Source of the DNA: a virus
Strand: one strand, 5' to 3'
Virus record (IMG/VR): IMGVR_UViG_3300030430_000921
Span: 1-28,098 of that record
Length of the DNA stretch: 28,098 bases
The notes beneath the pieces are model-generated. The model was not told the origin of the DNA. It worked only from the letters and a program-made list of their open reading frames with translations, and did no database searches. This document shows positions 16,996-24,350 of this stretch, one piece after another. The translations under genes and the position numbers were made by a program. Position 1 is the first letter of the stretch. Each line of letters begins with the position of its first letter.

Positions 16996-17280
16996 ATGAA
17001 AACGTATGAACAAGCAAAAAAAGAACTAGATAAAGAAGTAAACAAACACATTGAATATATTAAGCATATAAAAAAAACTAAGTCTTTTGATTTTAAATGT
17101 CCTCAATGTAAAAAAGTTAAAAAAGTTAGAGTTGTGTCTTACAACTTAGGCAGAGAAGGTCTTAAATATTGTCATGCAAATTGTAGACAGGCTGCTCAAA
17201 GACAAAGAGACAAACAAAAGTTTATTGATGAAATTAATAATTTAAAACAAAGAATCAAAGAGTTAGAAAATGATTCTTAG
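16996..17280 (+). CDS. Small zinc-finger protein
   Basis: A 94-residue basic protein. Residues ~35-60 hold CPQC and, after ~23 residues, 'YCHANCRQAAQRQR', matching the small phage/bacterial zinc-finger pattern C-x2-C…YC-x3-CRQAAYRxR. Lys-rich helices flank it, and the C-terminus is a likely coiled coil (INNLKQRIKELEN). GAGG lies five bases upstream of the ATG. The gene follows the pseudoknotted leader, which may control its translation, and overlaps the helicase start by 11 bases. Nucleic-acid binding is likely; the function is unknown. Confidence 0.72.
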   Translation: MKTYEQAKKELDKEVNKHIEYIKHIKKTKSFDFKCPQCKKVKKVRVVSYNLGREGLKYCHANCRQAAQRQRDKQKFIDEINNLKQRIKELENDS

Positions 17281-18952
17281 ACCATATCAAGAGATAGCAG
17301 TACAAGATGCTTCTGATGCACTTGATAAACACAAAAACACAATAGTTGTAGCACCAACTGGTGCTGGTAAAACAATTATGCTATCTGCTCTGATTGGCAA
17401 GAGATACTCTAAAGGCAAAAAGATTTTAGTCCTGCAACATCGAGATGAACTTGTTGGACAAAATACAAACAAATTTACTCGTGTTAACCCAAAAATAAGC
17501 ACAAGTGTTGTAGACGCATCCGAAAAAAATTGGTCAGGTAATGCTGTTTTTAGCATGGTCCAGACCTTATCGAGACCGAACAATTTGGCTAACATGTCTA
17601 AAATCGACATGATGGTGATAGATGAAAGTCATCATGCAATAGCCGATACATATATGAGAATTATCAAAAAAGTCAAAGAAGCTAACGAGTCAGTTGAAAT
17701 TGTTGGCTTTACTGCTACACCTAATCGTGGTGACAGAAAAGGGTTGAAAGATGTATTTAACAACTGCTCACACCAGATAGAAGTTGCTAGTTTGATACGA
17801 GAAGGTTTTCTTGTACCACCAAAAACATTTGTTATAGATGTCGGTGTCCAGCAAGACTTGCAAAATGTTCGTAAAACTGTGTCAGATTTTGACATGGGAC
17901 AGGTCGAACAGATTATGAATAAACGTGCCATTAATGAAAAGATAGTTGAAGAGTGGCAGGAAAAAGCAGGCAGTAGAAAAACAGTTATATTTTGTAGCAC
18001 AGTAATTCATGCACAAGACTTATGTGATGAATATAGACGTGCACAAATCCGTGCTGAAATTGTGACAGGTGAAACACCATCAGACCAACGAAAGCAAATA
18101 CTACATGATCTTGAGCACGGTGATGTGCAAGTTGTGGTCAATGTTGCAGTATTAACAGAAGGCTTTGATGCACCACCTGTCAGTTGTATTGTGCTTACAA
18201 GACCGTGTTCGTATAAATCTACAATGGTGCAGATGATTGGTCGTGGACTACGAACAATAGATCCAGAAGCACACCCTGGCGTAATTAAAAAAGACTGCAT
18301 AGTTTTAGATTTTGGTACAAGTGTTTTGACACACGGTTCACTTGATGAAGGTGTGGACCTAGATGGTAAAGATCAAATGCGACAAGGAACTGGACCAGAA
18401 AAAATATGTCCAAACTGTAAGTGCCTTATACCATTAAGTGTTCGTGTATGTCCTATGTGTGGACATGAAATCGAAATGCAGGCAAAAGAATTATTAGAAA
18501 CATTTAACATGACAGAGGTTGATCTGATAGATAGATCACCATTTAGATGGATAGATTTATTTAACAACGGCAGGTGCATGTCAGCCAGTGGTTTCAACGG
18601 GTTTGGTTTAGTTGCACATTTAGATGATCTATCCGTGGCGTTAGTTAAACGTACAAGGGGTAGACTTAGAGTTGTGGGTGTCGGCACCAAAGAACAAGCT
18701 TTAGCTTCTGCTGATGATTTTTTGAGGCAAATAGAAGATAGTGATGGTGCTAAGAAAGGTAAACGCTGGTTAAATCAAGCTATGACAGAAAAACAAAGAC
18801 AAGCTTTAGCTAGGAAAAACAAGGTAGTTAGTCAGTTAGATCTTAGTTTTAGTAAGTATAAGGCGGCTTGTTGGTTAAATTATTTGTGGAATAAACAAGA
18901 AATTGATGGCAAAGTTTTAGACTATTACGAAGGAGATAACAATGCAGCGTAG
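17270..18952 (+). CDS. Superfamily 2 DEAD/H-box helicase with C-terminal zinc ribbon
   Basis: A 560-residue helicase. It shows a Q-motif-like RPYQ at residues 4-7, Walker A APTGAGKT (28-35), motif II DESH (118-121), motif III TAT (148-150) and motif VI QMIGRGLR (321-328). After the two RecA domains comes a four-cysteine zinc ribbon (CPNC at 380-383, CPMC at 394-397) and a ~150-residue C-terminal domain. The pattern suits phage UvsW/RadD-like helicases that remodel branched DNA or start replication forks. It lies between the SSB-like gene and the nuclease/primase genes, consistent with replication and recombination. It overlaps the previous gene by 11 bases and the next by 11. Confidence 0.9.
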   Translation: MILRPYQEIAVQDASDALDKHKNTIVVAPTGAGKTIMLSALIGKRYSKGKKILVLQHRDELVGQNTNKFTRVNPKISTSVVDASEKNWSGNAVFSMVQTLSRPNNLANMSKIDMMVIDESHHAIADTYMRIIKKVKEANESVEIVGFTATPNRGDRKGLKDVFNNCSHQIEVASLIREGFLVPPKTFVIDVGVQQDLQNVRKTVSDFDMGQVEQIMNKRAINEKIVEEWQEKAGSRKTVIFCSTVIHAQDLCDEYRRAQIRAEIVTGETPSDQRKQILHDLEHGDVQVVVNVAVLTEGFDAPPVSCIVLTRPCSYKSTMVQMIGRGLRTIDPEAHPGVIKKDCIVLDFGTSVLTHGSLDEGVDLDGKDQMRQGTGPEKICPNCKCLIPLSVRVCPMCGHEIEMQAKELLETFNMTEVDLIDRSPFRWIDLFNNGRCMSASGFNGFGLVAHLDDLSVALVKRTRGRLRVVGVGTKEQALASADDFLRQIEDSDGAKKGKRWLNQAMTEKQRQALARKNKVVSQLDLSFSKYKAACWLNYLWNKQEIDGKVLDYYEGDNNAA

Positions 18953-19223
18953 TGAAGCTTTACAAAAAGCAGAACAATTAATCAATGGTGCCAGGGCTAG
19001 AACGCATGGTGACGCAAGAGATACGCATGAATCAATAGCTAAAATAATGAATGTATTGTGGAGACACAAACTCAAAGCAGAACTTACTTATGATGACATA
19101 TATAAATTTTGCATAGTGCAGAAGCTTGTTCGAGATTCTCAGAATCCAAAGAATATGGACAATCCGATAGATGTAATAGGTTATGCAGCTCTGTGGGCAG
19201 AGGGTAAAAGTGGCAAAAGTTAA
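18942..19223 (+). CDS. DUF6378-like small phage protein
   Basis: A 93-residue protein: 'ALQKAEQLINGARARTHGDA', then 'DTHESIAKIMNVLWRHKL', 'KFCIVQKLVRDSQNPKNMDN' and 'PIDVIGYAALWAE'. The pattern 'A-x-x-L-I-N-G-x-R…H/YGD…I-x-K/R-x-x…D-x-x-GYAAL-x-E' is that of DUF6378, a common phage family encoded among replication genes and resembling all-alpha nucleotide-pyrophosphatase-like folds. AAGGAG lies seven bases before the ATG. Nucleotide metabolism is possible but unproven. It overlaps the helicase by 11 bases. Confidence 0.75.
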   Translation: MQRSEALQKAEQLINGARARTHGDARDTHESIAKIMNVLWRHKLKAELTYDDIYKFCIVQKLVRDSQNPKNMDNPIDVIGYAALWAEGKSGKS

Positions 19224-19503
19224 TTTAGATTATGAATTGAACATGATATCTAAGGATAAAAACCATTATATACGCAAAGGTAGCATGGTGCTGCCATATT
19301 TTATTGATGAAGCTGAGGATCATATCTTAGATCATTTTGATAAGTACATAGATCAAATTGTTCAAGATGGTCAAGATGAACTATTAGGTGGCACAATAGT
19401 GGTTGAATTTTTAGGAATTAGTCACTGTTTTAATTTTATGGTAATAGAAAAAGGAGTAACAGAATGGACGAACTTAACAACGGGAACGGACACAGTGCAT
19501 TAA
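19210..19503 (+). CDS. Hypothetical protein, GTG start
   Basis: A 97-residue product read from GTG 19210 (AKVNLDYELNMISKDKNHY after the start). AGAGGG lies five to ten bases upstream; the earlier in-frame ATG at 19183 has no ribosome binding site and would overlap the DUF6378 gene by 41 bases. The protein is acidic in the middle ('FIDEAEDHILDHFDKYIDQI') and ends with hydrophobic strands ('GGTIVVEFLGISHCFNFMVI'). No family was recognised. It overlaps both neighbours, as replication-operon genes do here. Confidence 0.6.
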   Translation: MAKVNLDYELNMISKDKNHYIRKGSMVLPYFIDEAEDHILDHFDKYIDQIVQDGQDELLGGTIVVEFLGISHCFNFMVIEKGVTEWTNLTTGTDTVH

Positions 19504-19676
19504 AGGCATTGTCCGAACAATTTCAAAAAATAGGTTGGAATAAACAACTGGTGCATTTGACACAGGATGAAGCACTTGCCATAATCTCTGCAATTCAATC
19601 AGTCAGTGGAGATAATGATGGCGTTCTCGACCTTAATCCAAAGTCAATCTCACCAGATGATGAAATCCCATTCTAA
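19464..19676 (+). CDS. Small hypothetical protein
   Basis: A 70-residue acidic protein, MDELNNGNGHSALKALSEQF, then 'QKIGWNKQLVHLTQDEALAI'. It is helical in the first two thirds and ends 'SPDDEIPF', like the acidic 'DDDIPF' tip of bacterial SSB proteins that docks partner enzymes. GGAG lies about seven bases before the ATG. The SSB-like tip suggests it might recruit replication proteins or be an SSB-mimicking adaptor; this is inference from eight residues. It overlaps the previous gene by 40 bases and ends one base before the nuclease start chosen here. Confidence 0.62.
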   Translation: MDELNNGNGHSALKALSEQFQKIGWNKQLVHLTQDEALAIISAIQSVSGDNDGVLDLNPKSISPDDEIPF

Positions 19677-19677
19677 T

Positions 19678-20385
19678 ATGTTGAGCAAAGAGATAATTAA
19701 AATTATTGATGATTCTATCATTGATAAAGATAAAGATAATGAGCGTAGGACTTACTTAGGTGCTTCCAGTTTAGGAGACTCCTGTTCTCGCAAGATCCAG
19801 TATAGATACATGGGTACACCAGTTGACGAGGGTAGAAACTTTAGTGCACAGACACTTAGGATATTCCAGTTTGGACACGAAATAGAGTTTAGTATGGCTG
19901 GTTGGCTGCGTCAGGCTGGGTTCGACCTGCGTGTTGAAGATAAAAATGGCGAACAATTTGGTTTTAGTATAGCTGAAGGTGAGATCAAGGGTCACATTGA
20001 TGGTGTGATTTGTTCGGGTCCACTAGATACACCTTACCCTATGTTATGGGAGTGTAAGTCAGCTAATGATAGAAAGTTTAAAGAGTTTCAAATAAAAGGC
20101 GTGACAATAGCAAATCCAGTTTACGCTGCACAGGTCGCACTATACCAGGCATATATGAAGTTAACAGACAATCCATGCCTGTTTACTGTTCTTAATAAGA
20201 ACACAAGCGAGATTTATTATGAGTTTATACCTTTTAACAAAGCTTTAGCACAAGAAGTAAGTGATAAGGCTGTATCAATACTTGAGGCAACAAAAGCAAA
20301 TGAAATGTTACCTAGACTAGCACAGTCTCGTGATTATTTTGCTTGTAAATATTGTGAGTTTCAGGACAGTTGTTGGAGTAATTAA
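19678..20385 (+). CDS. Cas4/RecB-like PD-(D/E)XK nuclease with Fe-S cysteines
   Basis: A 235-residue nuclease from ATG 19678. Longer in-frame starts overlap the upstream gene and lack ribosome binding sites. The catalytic pattern is GHEIE near residue 67, Asp108 in GHIDG, Glu125 and Lys127 in WECKSA, and the QVALYQAYM motif near 152. One cysteine at 36 (GDSCSRK) and a C-terminal 'CKYC…SCW' (223, 226, 232) form the four-Cys set of the 4Fe-4S cluster of Cas4/AddB-type exonucleases. It probably resects DNA ends for the Sak4/SSB annealing pair. No CRISPR array or other cas gene is present, so a CRISPR role is unlikely. Confidence 0.85.
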   Translation: MLSKEIIKIIDDSIIDKDKDNERRTYLGASSLGDSCSRKIQYRYMGTPVDEGRNFSAQTLRIFQFGHEIEFSMAGWLRQAGFDLRVEDKNGEQFGFSIAEGEIKGHIDGVICSGPLDTPYPMLWECKSANDRKFKEFQIKGVTIANPVYAAQVALYQAYMKLTDNPCLFTVLNKNTSEIYYEFIPFNKALAQEVSDKAVSILEATKANEMLPRLAQSRDYFACKYCEFQDSCWSN

Positions 20386-20434
20386 ATATGAGGACGAAGG
20401 TAGTCTCGTCCCCATATACTTCAGCCAATGAAGT
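20386..20434 (+). promoter_or_regulatory. Two-hairpin leader before the primase-helicase gene
   Basis: Directly after the nuclease stop, ATATG-A-GGACGA (20386-20397) pairs with TCGTCC-C-CATAT (20406-20417): 11 pairs with one A·C mismatch and an 8-base loop. A second hairpin ACTTC/GAAGT (20418-20422 with 20430-20434) follows, then GAGG and the ATG at 20447. There is no T-run, so this is more likely an RNA processing or translational-control element than a terminator. Confidence 0.5.
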
Positions 20435-20446
20435 GAGGTCAGTATA

Positions 20447-22615
20447 ATGAACATAATAAAACTTGGCAATAAAAATAGAGACATGTCAGCCAATGAACTT
20501 GTCGATTTAATTAGCGAAAAAGTGCCACCCAGTGTGCAAATAAGTGCACTAAAAGACACTTATCCACAAGGGGTTGTTCGGGGTGATGTATTTACAATCG
20601 GATCACTAAACGGTGAAGCTGGTAAATCACTTAAAATAGATATTAATCCACGCTCACCTTACTTTATGAAGGGTTCAGACTTTAACGGATCACAGGGCAT
20701 CGGAGGCATAGTTAAGATTTTAATGGAGGGCAGAGGTATGCGTTTGCCTGAAATCAAAGAATTGTTCGGAAACTATTTAGATGATACAGCTCATGTTGAA
20801 CAGGAAATACCACAGGAACTAAGCGTAACTTTTAAGCGTGCTATTGATGTAAATACGCCATTTGACTCCGAACATTTATACCTGTCAGTCGATGGTGAGA
20901 TCCTGTGTCGGGTTCGTAGATACAATATAAAAGATGATAATGGCAATCCAATCATGGATAGTCATGGTAAACCAAAGAAAGAGTTTAGACAGTTTACAGA
21001 CTCCCCTTACCCAAGGATACCAGATGTCAGACCTTTGTATAACATACCAAACATAGCTGCATCGGAAAAAGTTATATGGGTCGAGGGCGAAAAGTGTGCA
21101 GATGCACTCAATGAGCTTGGATATACTGCTACTTGCACTATGGGAGGTGCAGGCATGTTATCTCGTAAATCAGCCAGTCGTTTTGACTTCAGCCCTTTAC
21201 AGGACAAAGAACTAATTATATGGGGCGATAACGACACGGCAGGACGTAAAGTTGCTGAACTGGTTCAGGAATTAGCCCTTAATGCTGGTGCAAGATCGGT
21301 TACTACACTAACGCCACCACGAGGTAAACCAGAGGGCTGGGACGCAGTTGATGCAATATCAGAGAACTTCGATGTTCAACATTTTTTAAACACAACTGTT
21401 AAACATACTAAGCGTAATATTAATTTACTGGATGATAGCCTGCTGGTCAGCAGATTCGAAGGTCAGGCACCCGAACAAAAGTTTTTAGTTGATGGTACAT
21501 TTCCATTGGGCGTGCCCATAATTTTCTCAGCAGCAGGGGATGCTGGTAAAGGTATGATGACACTGGATTTAGCGATGAAAGTCGCATCAGGTCAGCCCTT
21601 AGCTGAGAGTTTTGGTAGCACAATAGGTGAGTTTGGCAATGTTGTAGTGTTTACGGCAGAGGACGATGAAGCAGAAATGCACAGGAGAATTGAACGCCTG
21701 GATACGAACAATTTGCGATTTAATTATCAACACGAGCTGCGTGTGGTGTCTTTGCCTAACGTAGGTGGTGTGTTTCCTATACTGCAAGAGACACGAGATG
21801 GTTATAGGACCAGTGATGAATTTGATAAACTTTACGAACAAATGTTGCAAATGAATAACTTGAAGTTAATAATTTTTGATCCGTTGGCTTCGTTTGTTCA
21901 TGCAGATGTAAATGCAGACCCAGCCGCAGGAGCCGCACTTACTGGCTTGTTAGCACAGATCGGAACTGAAACTGGTGCATCAGTTGTTATGTGTCACCAC
22001 ATGACTAAGGTAAAAGATGATACAATTATTAATACGCCTGAGCAGGCAAGATTGCTTATCCGTGGTACGTCAGCACTGGTTGATGGTGTCAGATGTGCCT
22101 TTGCCCTGTGGCAAGTTGATGAAGCTACTGGGCGTAGACGTTGCATGGATATAGGCACAGAATATGAGCGTAATAGGTGTTTTGACGGGGCAGTTGTAAA
22201 AAGTAATGGTCCTGCTAACAGAAACATTAGACATTTTGTTAGAAATAGTTATTCTGGATTACTAGAAGATAAGACTGAGGAGATAAAGCGATTACATTCT
22301 GGCTCTAATCGTGAAATTAAGAAGGACGCTTTGTTTGCTTGGATTGCAACCTGTGAAAGGGAGGGCAGAGCGTTGACACAACAGTCGGGAGCAGATGCTA
22401 TCATTCAGCGATTACACTCTGATCGTGATGCACCAACAGTCTTAAATAACTTAACGCAGCGTAGTATTGACGGAATTGTTCGGGAACTAATCCAAGAAGC
22501 AAGAATCGGGAAGTATTCATTTACCGCTTCGGGTGGTCGAAAATGGCTCGGAACCACCGATGGTGTGATGTCCCAAGGCGAATACGAAGCGTCAACAGCA
22601 ACAGATAATGTCTAA
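20447..22615 (+). CDS. Phage primase-helicase (TOPRIM + RepA/DnaB-like ATPase)
   Basis: A 722-residue bifunctional replication protein. The N-terminal ~200 residues lack a zinc-finger cysteine pattern. The TOPRIM domain shows EGEK at 213-216 and GDND at 260-263, the metal-binding residues of primases. A RecA-fold ATPase follows: P-loop AGDAGKGM (363-370), Walker B LIIFDP (474-479) and CHHMTK (516-521), as in RepA/DnaB-like helicases. The P-loop has Gly after Lys where Ser/Thr is usual. GAGG lies eight bases before the ATG, after two hairpins. A perfect DnaA box falls within its first codons (20560-20568). It should prime and unwind the phage fork. Confidence 0.87.
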   Translation: MNIIKLGNKNRDMSANELVDLISEKVPPSVQISALKDTYPQGVVRGDVFTIGSLNGEAGKSLKIDINPRSPYFMKGSDFNGSQGIGGIVKILMEGRGMRLPEIKELFGNYLDDTAHVEQEIPQELSVTFKRAIDVNTPFDSEHLYLSVDGEILCRVRRYNIKDDNGNPIMDSHGKPKKEFRQFTDSPYPRIPDVRPLYNIPNIAASEKVIWVEGEKCADALNELGYTATCTMGGAGMLSRKSASRFDFSPLQDKELIIWGDNDTAGRKVAELVQELALNAGARSVTTLTPPRGKPEGWDAVDAISENFDVQHFLNTTVKHTKRNINLLDDSLLVSRFEGQAPEQKFLVDGTFPLGVPIIFSAAGDAGKGMMTLDLAMKVASGQPLAESFGSTIGEFGNVVVFTAEDDEAEMHRRIERLDTNNLRFNYQHELRVVSLPNVGGVFPILQETRDGYRTSDEFDKLYEQMLQMNNLKLIIFDPLASFVHADVNADPAAGAALTGLLAQIGTETGASVVMCHHMTKVKDDTIINTPEQARLLIRGTSALVDGVRCAFALWQVDEATGRRRCMDIGTEYERNRCFDGAVVKSNGPANRNIRHFVRNSYSGLLEDKTEEIKRLHSGSNREIKKDALFAWIATCEREGRALTQQSGADAIIQRLHSDRDAPTVLNNLTQRSIDGIVRELIQEARIGKYSFTASGGRKWLGTTDGVMSQGEYEASTATDNV

Positions 22616-22817
22616 GAAGGGCAGATACTCTAAACAATCAAGACAGTACAATGCTTTGCGTGCCTACACAAAAAAAATAATGGCAAAAAAGACGCAGCCA
22701 GATGAATCCGAACAATTATTCGAAGACGATCCCAGGGCAGCAAAAGAAATAGAATATGGTAGAGTCAGACGTAACCATACGACTATCTGGACCAGAAGTA
22801 ATATCACTGAATGTTAA
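22608..22817 (+). CDS. Small basic hypothetical protein
   Basis: A 69-residue protein, MSKKGRYSKQSRQYNALRAY, then 'TKKIMAKKTQPDESEQLFED', with a strongly basic N-terminus and a mixed C-terminus. It overlaps the primase-helicase by eight bases and has no strong ribosome binding site, so it depends on coupling. It contains a CGAACAATTATTCG imperfect palindrome at 22709-22722. No domain was recognised; the basic N-terminus would suit nucleic-acid binding. Confidence 0.5.
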   Translation: MSKKGRYSKQSRQYNALRAYTKKIMAKKTQPDESEQLFEDDPRAAKEIEYGRVRRNHTTIWTRSNITEC

Positions 22818-22830
22818 AAAATATTTTTTA
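22815..22830. terminator. Perfect AT palindrome, weak terminator or promoter-upstream element
   Basis: TAAAAAATATTTTTTA is a perfect 16-base palindrome at the stop of the preceding gene, ending four bases before the -35 of promoter P2. As RNA it gives a weak A/U hairpin with a U-run; as DNA it resembles the A-tracts upstream of P1, P3 and P4. Confidence 0.35.
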
Positions 22831-22833
22831 TGC

Positions 22834-22862
22834 TTGACTGCATATGTAATGATTGCTATCTC
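22834..22862 (+). promoter_or_regulatory. Promoter P2 (GTAATGATT core)
   Basis: TTGACT (22834-22839) is followed by the core GTAATGATTGCTATCT (22846-22861), matching 13 of 16 bases of the core at 25312 and 26324. It lies about 35 bases before the gene starting at 22896. The -10 (TATCTC) is poor, so it may depend on an activator or be weak. Confidence 0.6.
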
Positions 22863-22895
22863 TTATTATATATAACTATCATAAGGAGCAAGTAT

Positions 22896-23087
22896 ATGAG
22901 TAGATATAAAGATAAAATGATAGGAGTAATGGAGGATTTTTATTCTTATCTTAACGTAGATAGCATGACAAATGAGCAAGCTATTGCAAAAATTAAAAAA
23001 GATTATGGCGAACACTGGGAAGAATATGTCCGTGATATTATAGCTGAAGAGGAGTGTGCACATGTCTCAACTAGTCAGACGTATTGA
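22896..23087 (+). CDS. Small hypothetical protein
   Basis: A 63-residue protein starting MSRYKDKMIGVMEDFYSYLN. The ATG at 22896 has AAGGAG seven bases upstream; the earlier in-frame ATG at 22830 lies within promoter P2. The segment 'TNEQAIAKIKKDYGEHWEEY' is helical and charged. It resembles short phage proteins of unknown function placed after early promoters. It overlaps the metallopeptidase gene by 26 bases. Confidence 0.68.
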   Translation: MSRYKDKMIGVMEDFYSYLNVDSMTNEQAIAKIKKDYGEHWEEYVRDIIAEEECAHVSTSQTY

Positions 23088-23478
23088 TATGGCACTGCAC
23101 ATTCAACAACTATGTGCAGAAAATCATATATCCGTCAGCTATCAATCACTTGATGCTGATGTCCCAAGTTACTATGCTAATGTTAGTAAAAAGCATATTC
23201 ACATAAGACCAACTAAAAATACGGGTTATTATGTGTCAGCTTTACATGAGATTGGGCATATACTTGGAGATAGTCAAACTTACAATAATACTGTGAAGGA
23301 GAGGGAAATTGGTGCGTGGATTTGGGCAATGCTTAATGCAAAAGTTTGGACAGATACGGCAGATCGTGTCATGTCCCAGGCTTTACAATCGTATGATATC
23401 AGTGCTGAGGAGTGCAAGGAAATCCAGCAAAGATGGAATCCCTGCCACAGAGACGATGAAGAACAAATCGCAGTTTAA
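23062..23478 (+). CDS. ImmA/IrrE-like zinc metallopeptidase
   Basis: A 138-residue protein from ATG 23062 (GAGGAG seven bases upstream; the GTG at 23056 is too close). HEIGH at 62-66 within 'YVSALHEIGHILGD' is the HExxH zinc site, and Glu82 in 'KEREIGAWIWA' matches the third ligand of the 'E-x-E-A-N-x-F-A' helix in ImmA/IrrE proteins. Family members cleave or activate repressors (ImmA cleaves ImmR in ICEBs1) or control stress regulons. No adjacent HTH repressor was seen, so the substrate is unknown. A phage copy suggests removal of a host or phage regulator, as inference. Confidence 0.72.
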   Translation: MSQLVRRIDMALHIQQLCAENHISVSYQSLDADVPSYYANVSKKHIHIRPTKNTGYYVSALHEIGHILGDSQTYNNTVKEREIGAWIWAMLNAKVWTDTADRVMSQALQSYDISAEECKEIQQRWNPCHRDDEEQIAV

Positions 23479-23590
23479 TAAAATATTTATGAGAAACTTA
23501 ATTGCTCATATCAACAATGCAACTCCCACAAGGGAGTTGACTTTGTTTGAAAAGATATATGTGAAAGTAGCAAAATTATGTCGAAAATGA
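23456..23590 (+). CDS. Possible 44-residue protein
   Basis: An ORF MKNKSQFNKIFMRNLIAHIN… rich in Lys/Asn, overlapping the metallopeptidase end by 23 bases and the next gene by 13. There is no clear ribosome binding site. A hairpin (CAACTCCC/GGGAGTTG, 23520-23539) lies inside it. Coding is plausible because it would fill the gap and link the flanking genes, but the support is weak. The longer in-frame ORF from 23309 is mostly a shadow of the metallopeptidase gene. Confidence 0.35.
   Translation: MKNKSQFNKIFMRNLIAHINNATPTRELTLFEKIYVKVAKLCRK
23520..23539 (+). terminator. 8-bp hairpin, possible weak terminator or attenuator
   Basis: CAACTCCC (23520-23527), loop ACAA, GGGAGTTG (23532-23539) is a perfect stem-loop followed by ACTTTGTTTG, a broken T-run. 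It lies in the interval after the metallopeptidase gene. Confidence 0.4.
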
Positions 23591-23808
23591 TTGTATATAT
23601 CTGTGTGGTTTGGATCACGGGTAGTCAGCATAGTGATGGGATTACACGATGTTTACTACATGAGAGCCAAGTAAAATATGAAACTTTGGCTGATTGCAAA
23701 GCAGATCGGGAATACTCCATCAACTTGTTAAGGCTTAGAATTAGACAAGAGTTTGGAGATGTGCCCGAACAAATTATCATTCAGCCATCTTGTTTGGAGG
23801 AAACATAA
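23578..23808 (+). CDS. Small putative secreted Cys-rich protein
   Basis: A 76-residue protein. The N-terminus MSKMIVYICVVWITGSQHSD has a short hydrophobic core that could act as a signal or anchor. The mature part holds three more cysteines (TRCLLH, ADCKAD, PSCLEE) that could form disulfides in the periplasm. Its stop overlaps the next start (TAATG). Small phage periplasmic proteins with this layout are common and uncharacterised. An ATG at 23587 is an alternative start. Confidence 0.58.
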   Translation: MSKMIVYICVVWITGSQHSDGITRCLLHESQVKYETLADCKADREYSINLLRLRIRQEFGDVPEQIIIQPSCLEET

Positions 23809-24149
23809 TGAAGTCTAAAAGCGATAAATGTTGTAACTGTAATGAGAAAATTGTTCGGGGTATGGCGTTTCCCTTGATGGAAAAAAGTTTGTGCATGAGT
23901 TGTTTTGTACATTTTGGATTGGCACAAAAACTTGATATTAGCATGCTGCATTATCAGAATTGTTCGAAGTTACATTGCTTTACCTGTGAGCATGCGTTCA
24001 TTAAAGCACTATGGGCACTGGACTACAAACAGACGCAAATGGGTAACTGGTATAGGTGCACCAGCGACCCCAAAGTTGTTCGGATTTATGACGAGTTACT
24101 TACCAACTTACCAACTTGCACGGTAAGTAGATTGGAGGGTAAGTTGTAA
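23808..24149 (+). CDS. Cysteine-rich putative zinc-binding protein
   Basis: A 113-residue protein with eleven Cys. An N-terminal 'CCNC…SLCMSC' pair (residues ~8-35) could bind zinc, and 'NCSKLHCFTCEH' (about 52-63) a second. A TGG- and Tyr-containing region (NWYRCTSDPKVVRIYDELL) follows. GGAGG lies eight bases before the ATG, which overlaps the upstream stop. No family was recognised. The last ~50 bases carry the first ACTTAC repeats of the downstream cluster, so that DNA has two functions. Confidence 0.62.
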   Translation: MKSKSDKCCNCNEKIVRGMAFPLMEKSLCMSCFVHFGLAQKLDISMLHYQNCSKLHCFTCEHAFIKALWALDYKQTQMGNWYRCTSDPKVVRIYDELLTNLPTCTVSRLEGKL

Positions 24150-24300
24150 GTTGTTGTTTTTATTAGATAAAATTAAGTTACTTACCGAGGTTACGAAAGG
24201 CTTCGGTAAGTATTTTATGCCTTGTAAGTCATTGATTTTATTGAAACTTACCAACTTACCGTACTTCCCCCCCTATAGGGGGTATAGGGGGAGGGTAAGT
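24098..24300. repeat. Cluster of 11 ACTTAC/GTAAGT hexamers
   Basis: ACTTAC or its complement starts at 24098, 24106, 24123, 24139, 24146, 24180, 24206, 24224, 24246, 24254 and 24295. ACTTACCAACTTACC occurs twice exactly (24098-24112, 24246-24260), with hexamers 8 bases apart, and a near-inverted copy lies at 24138-24152. ACTTACCGA (24180-24188) and TCGGTAAGT (24203-24211) form a 9-bp inverted repeat. The cluster sits just upstream of the small-terminase gene. It looks like a multi-site protein-binding region, possibly a packaging signal or iteron array. A 66-codon ORF through it (24151-24351) is not convincing. Confidence 0.7.
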
Positions 24301-24314
24301 AACCCCTCTCCCCC
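24267..24314 (+). terminator. Paired G/C hairpins upstream of the small terminase
   Basis: CCCCC-TATA-GGGGG (24269-24282) is a perfect palindrome. TATAGGGGG repeats in tandem (24274-24282, 24283-24291), and GGGGGAGGG (24287-24295) can pair with CTCTCCCCC (24306-24314). These are strong stems in otherwise AT-rich DNA. No T-run follows, so a transcription pause, terminator or packaging-site element are all possible. Confidence 0.45.
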
Positions 24315-24350
24315 TACCCCAATAACTAAAATAAATGGAGTCAAAACGTA

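Noticed and set aside
23309-23455. N-terminal part of a 93-codon ORF overlapping the metallopeptidase
   Set aside because: It is an out-of-frame shadow of the HEIGH-containing gene; only the part from 23456 could be real.
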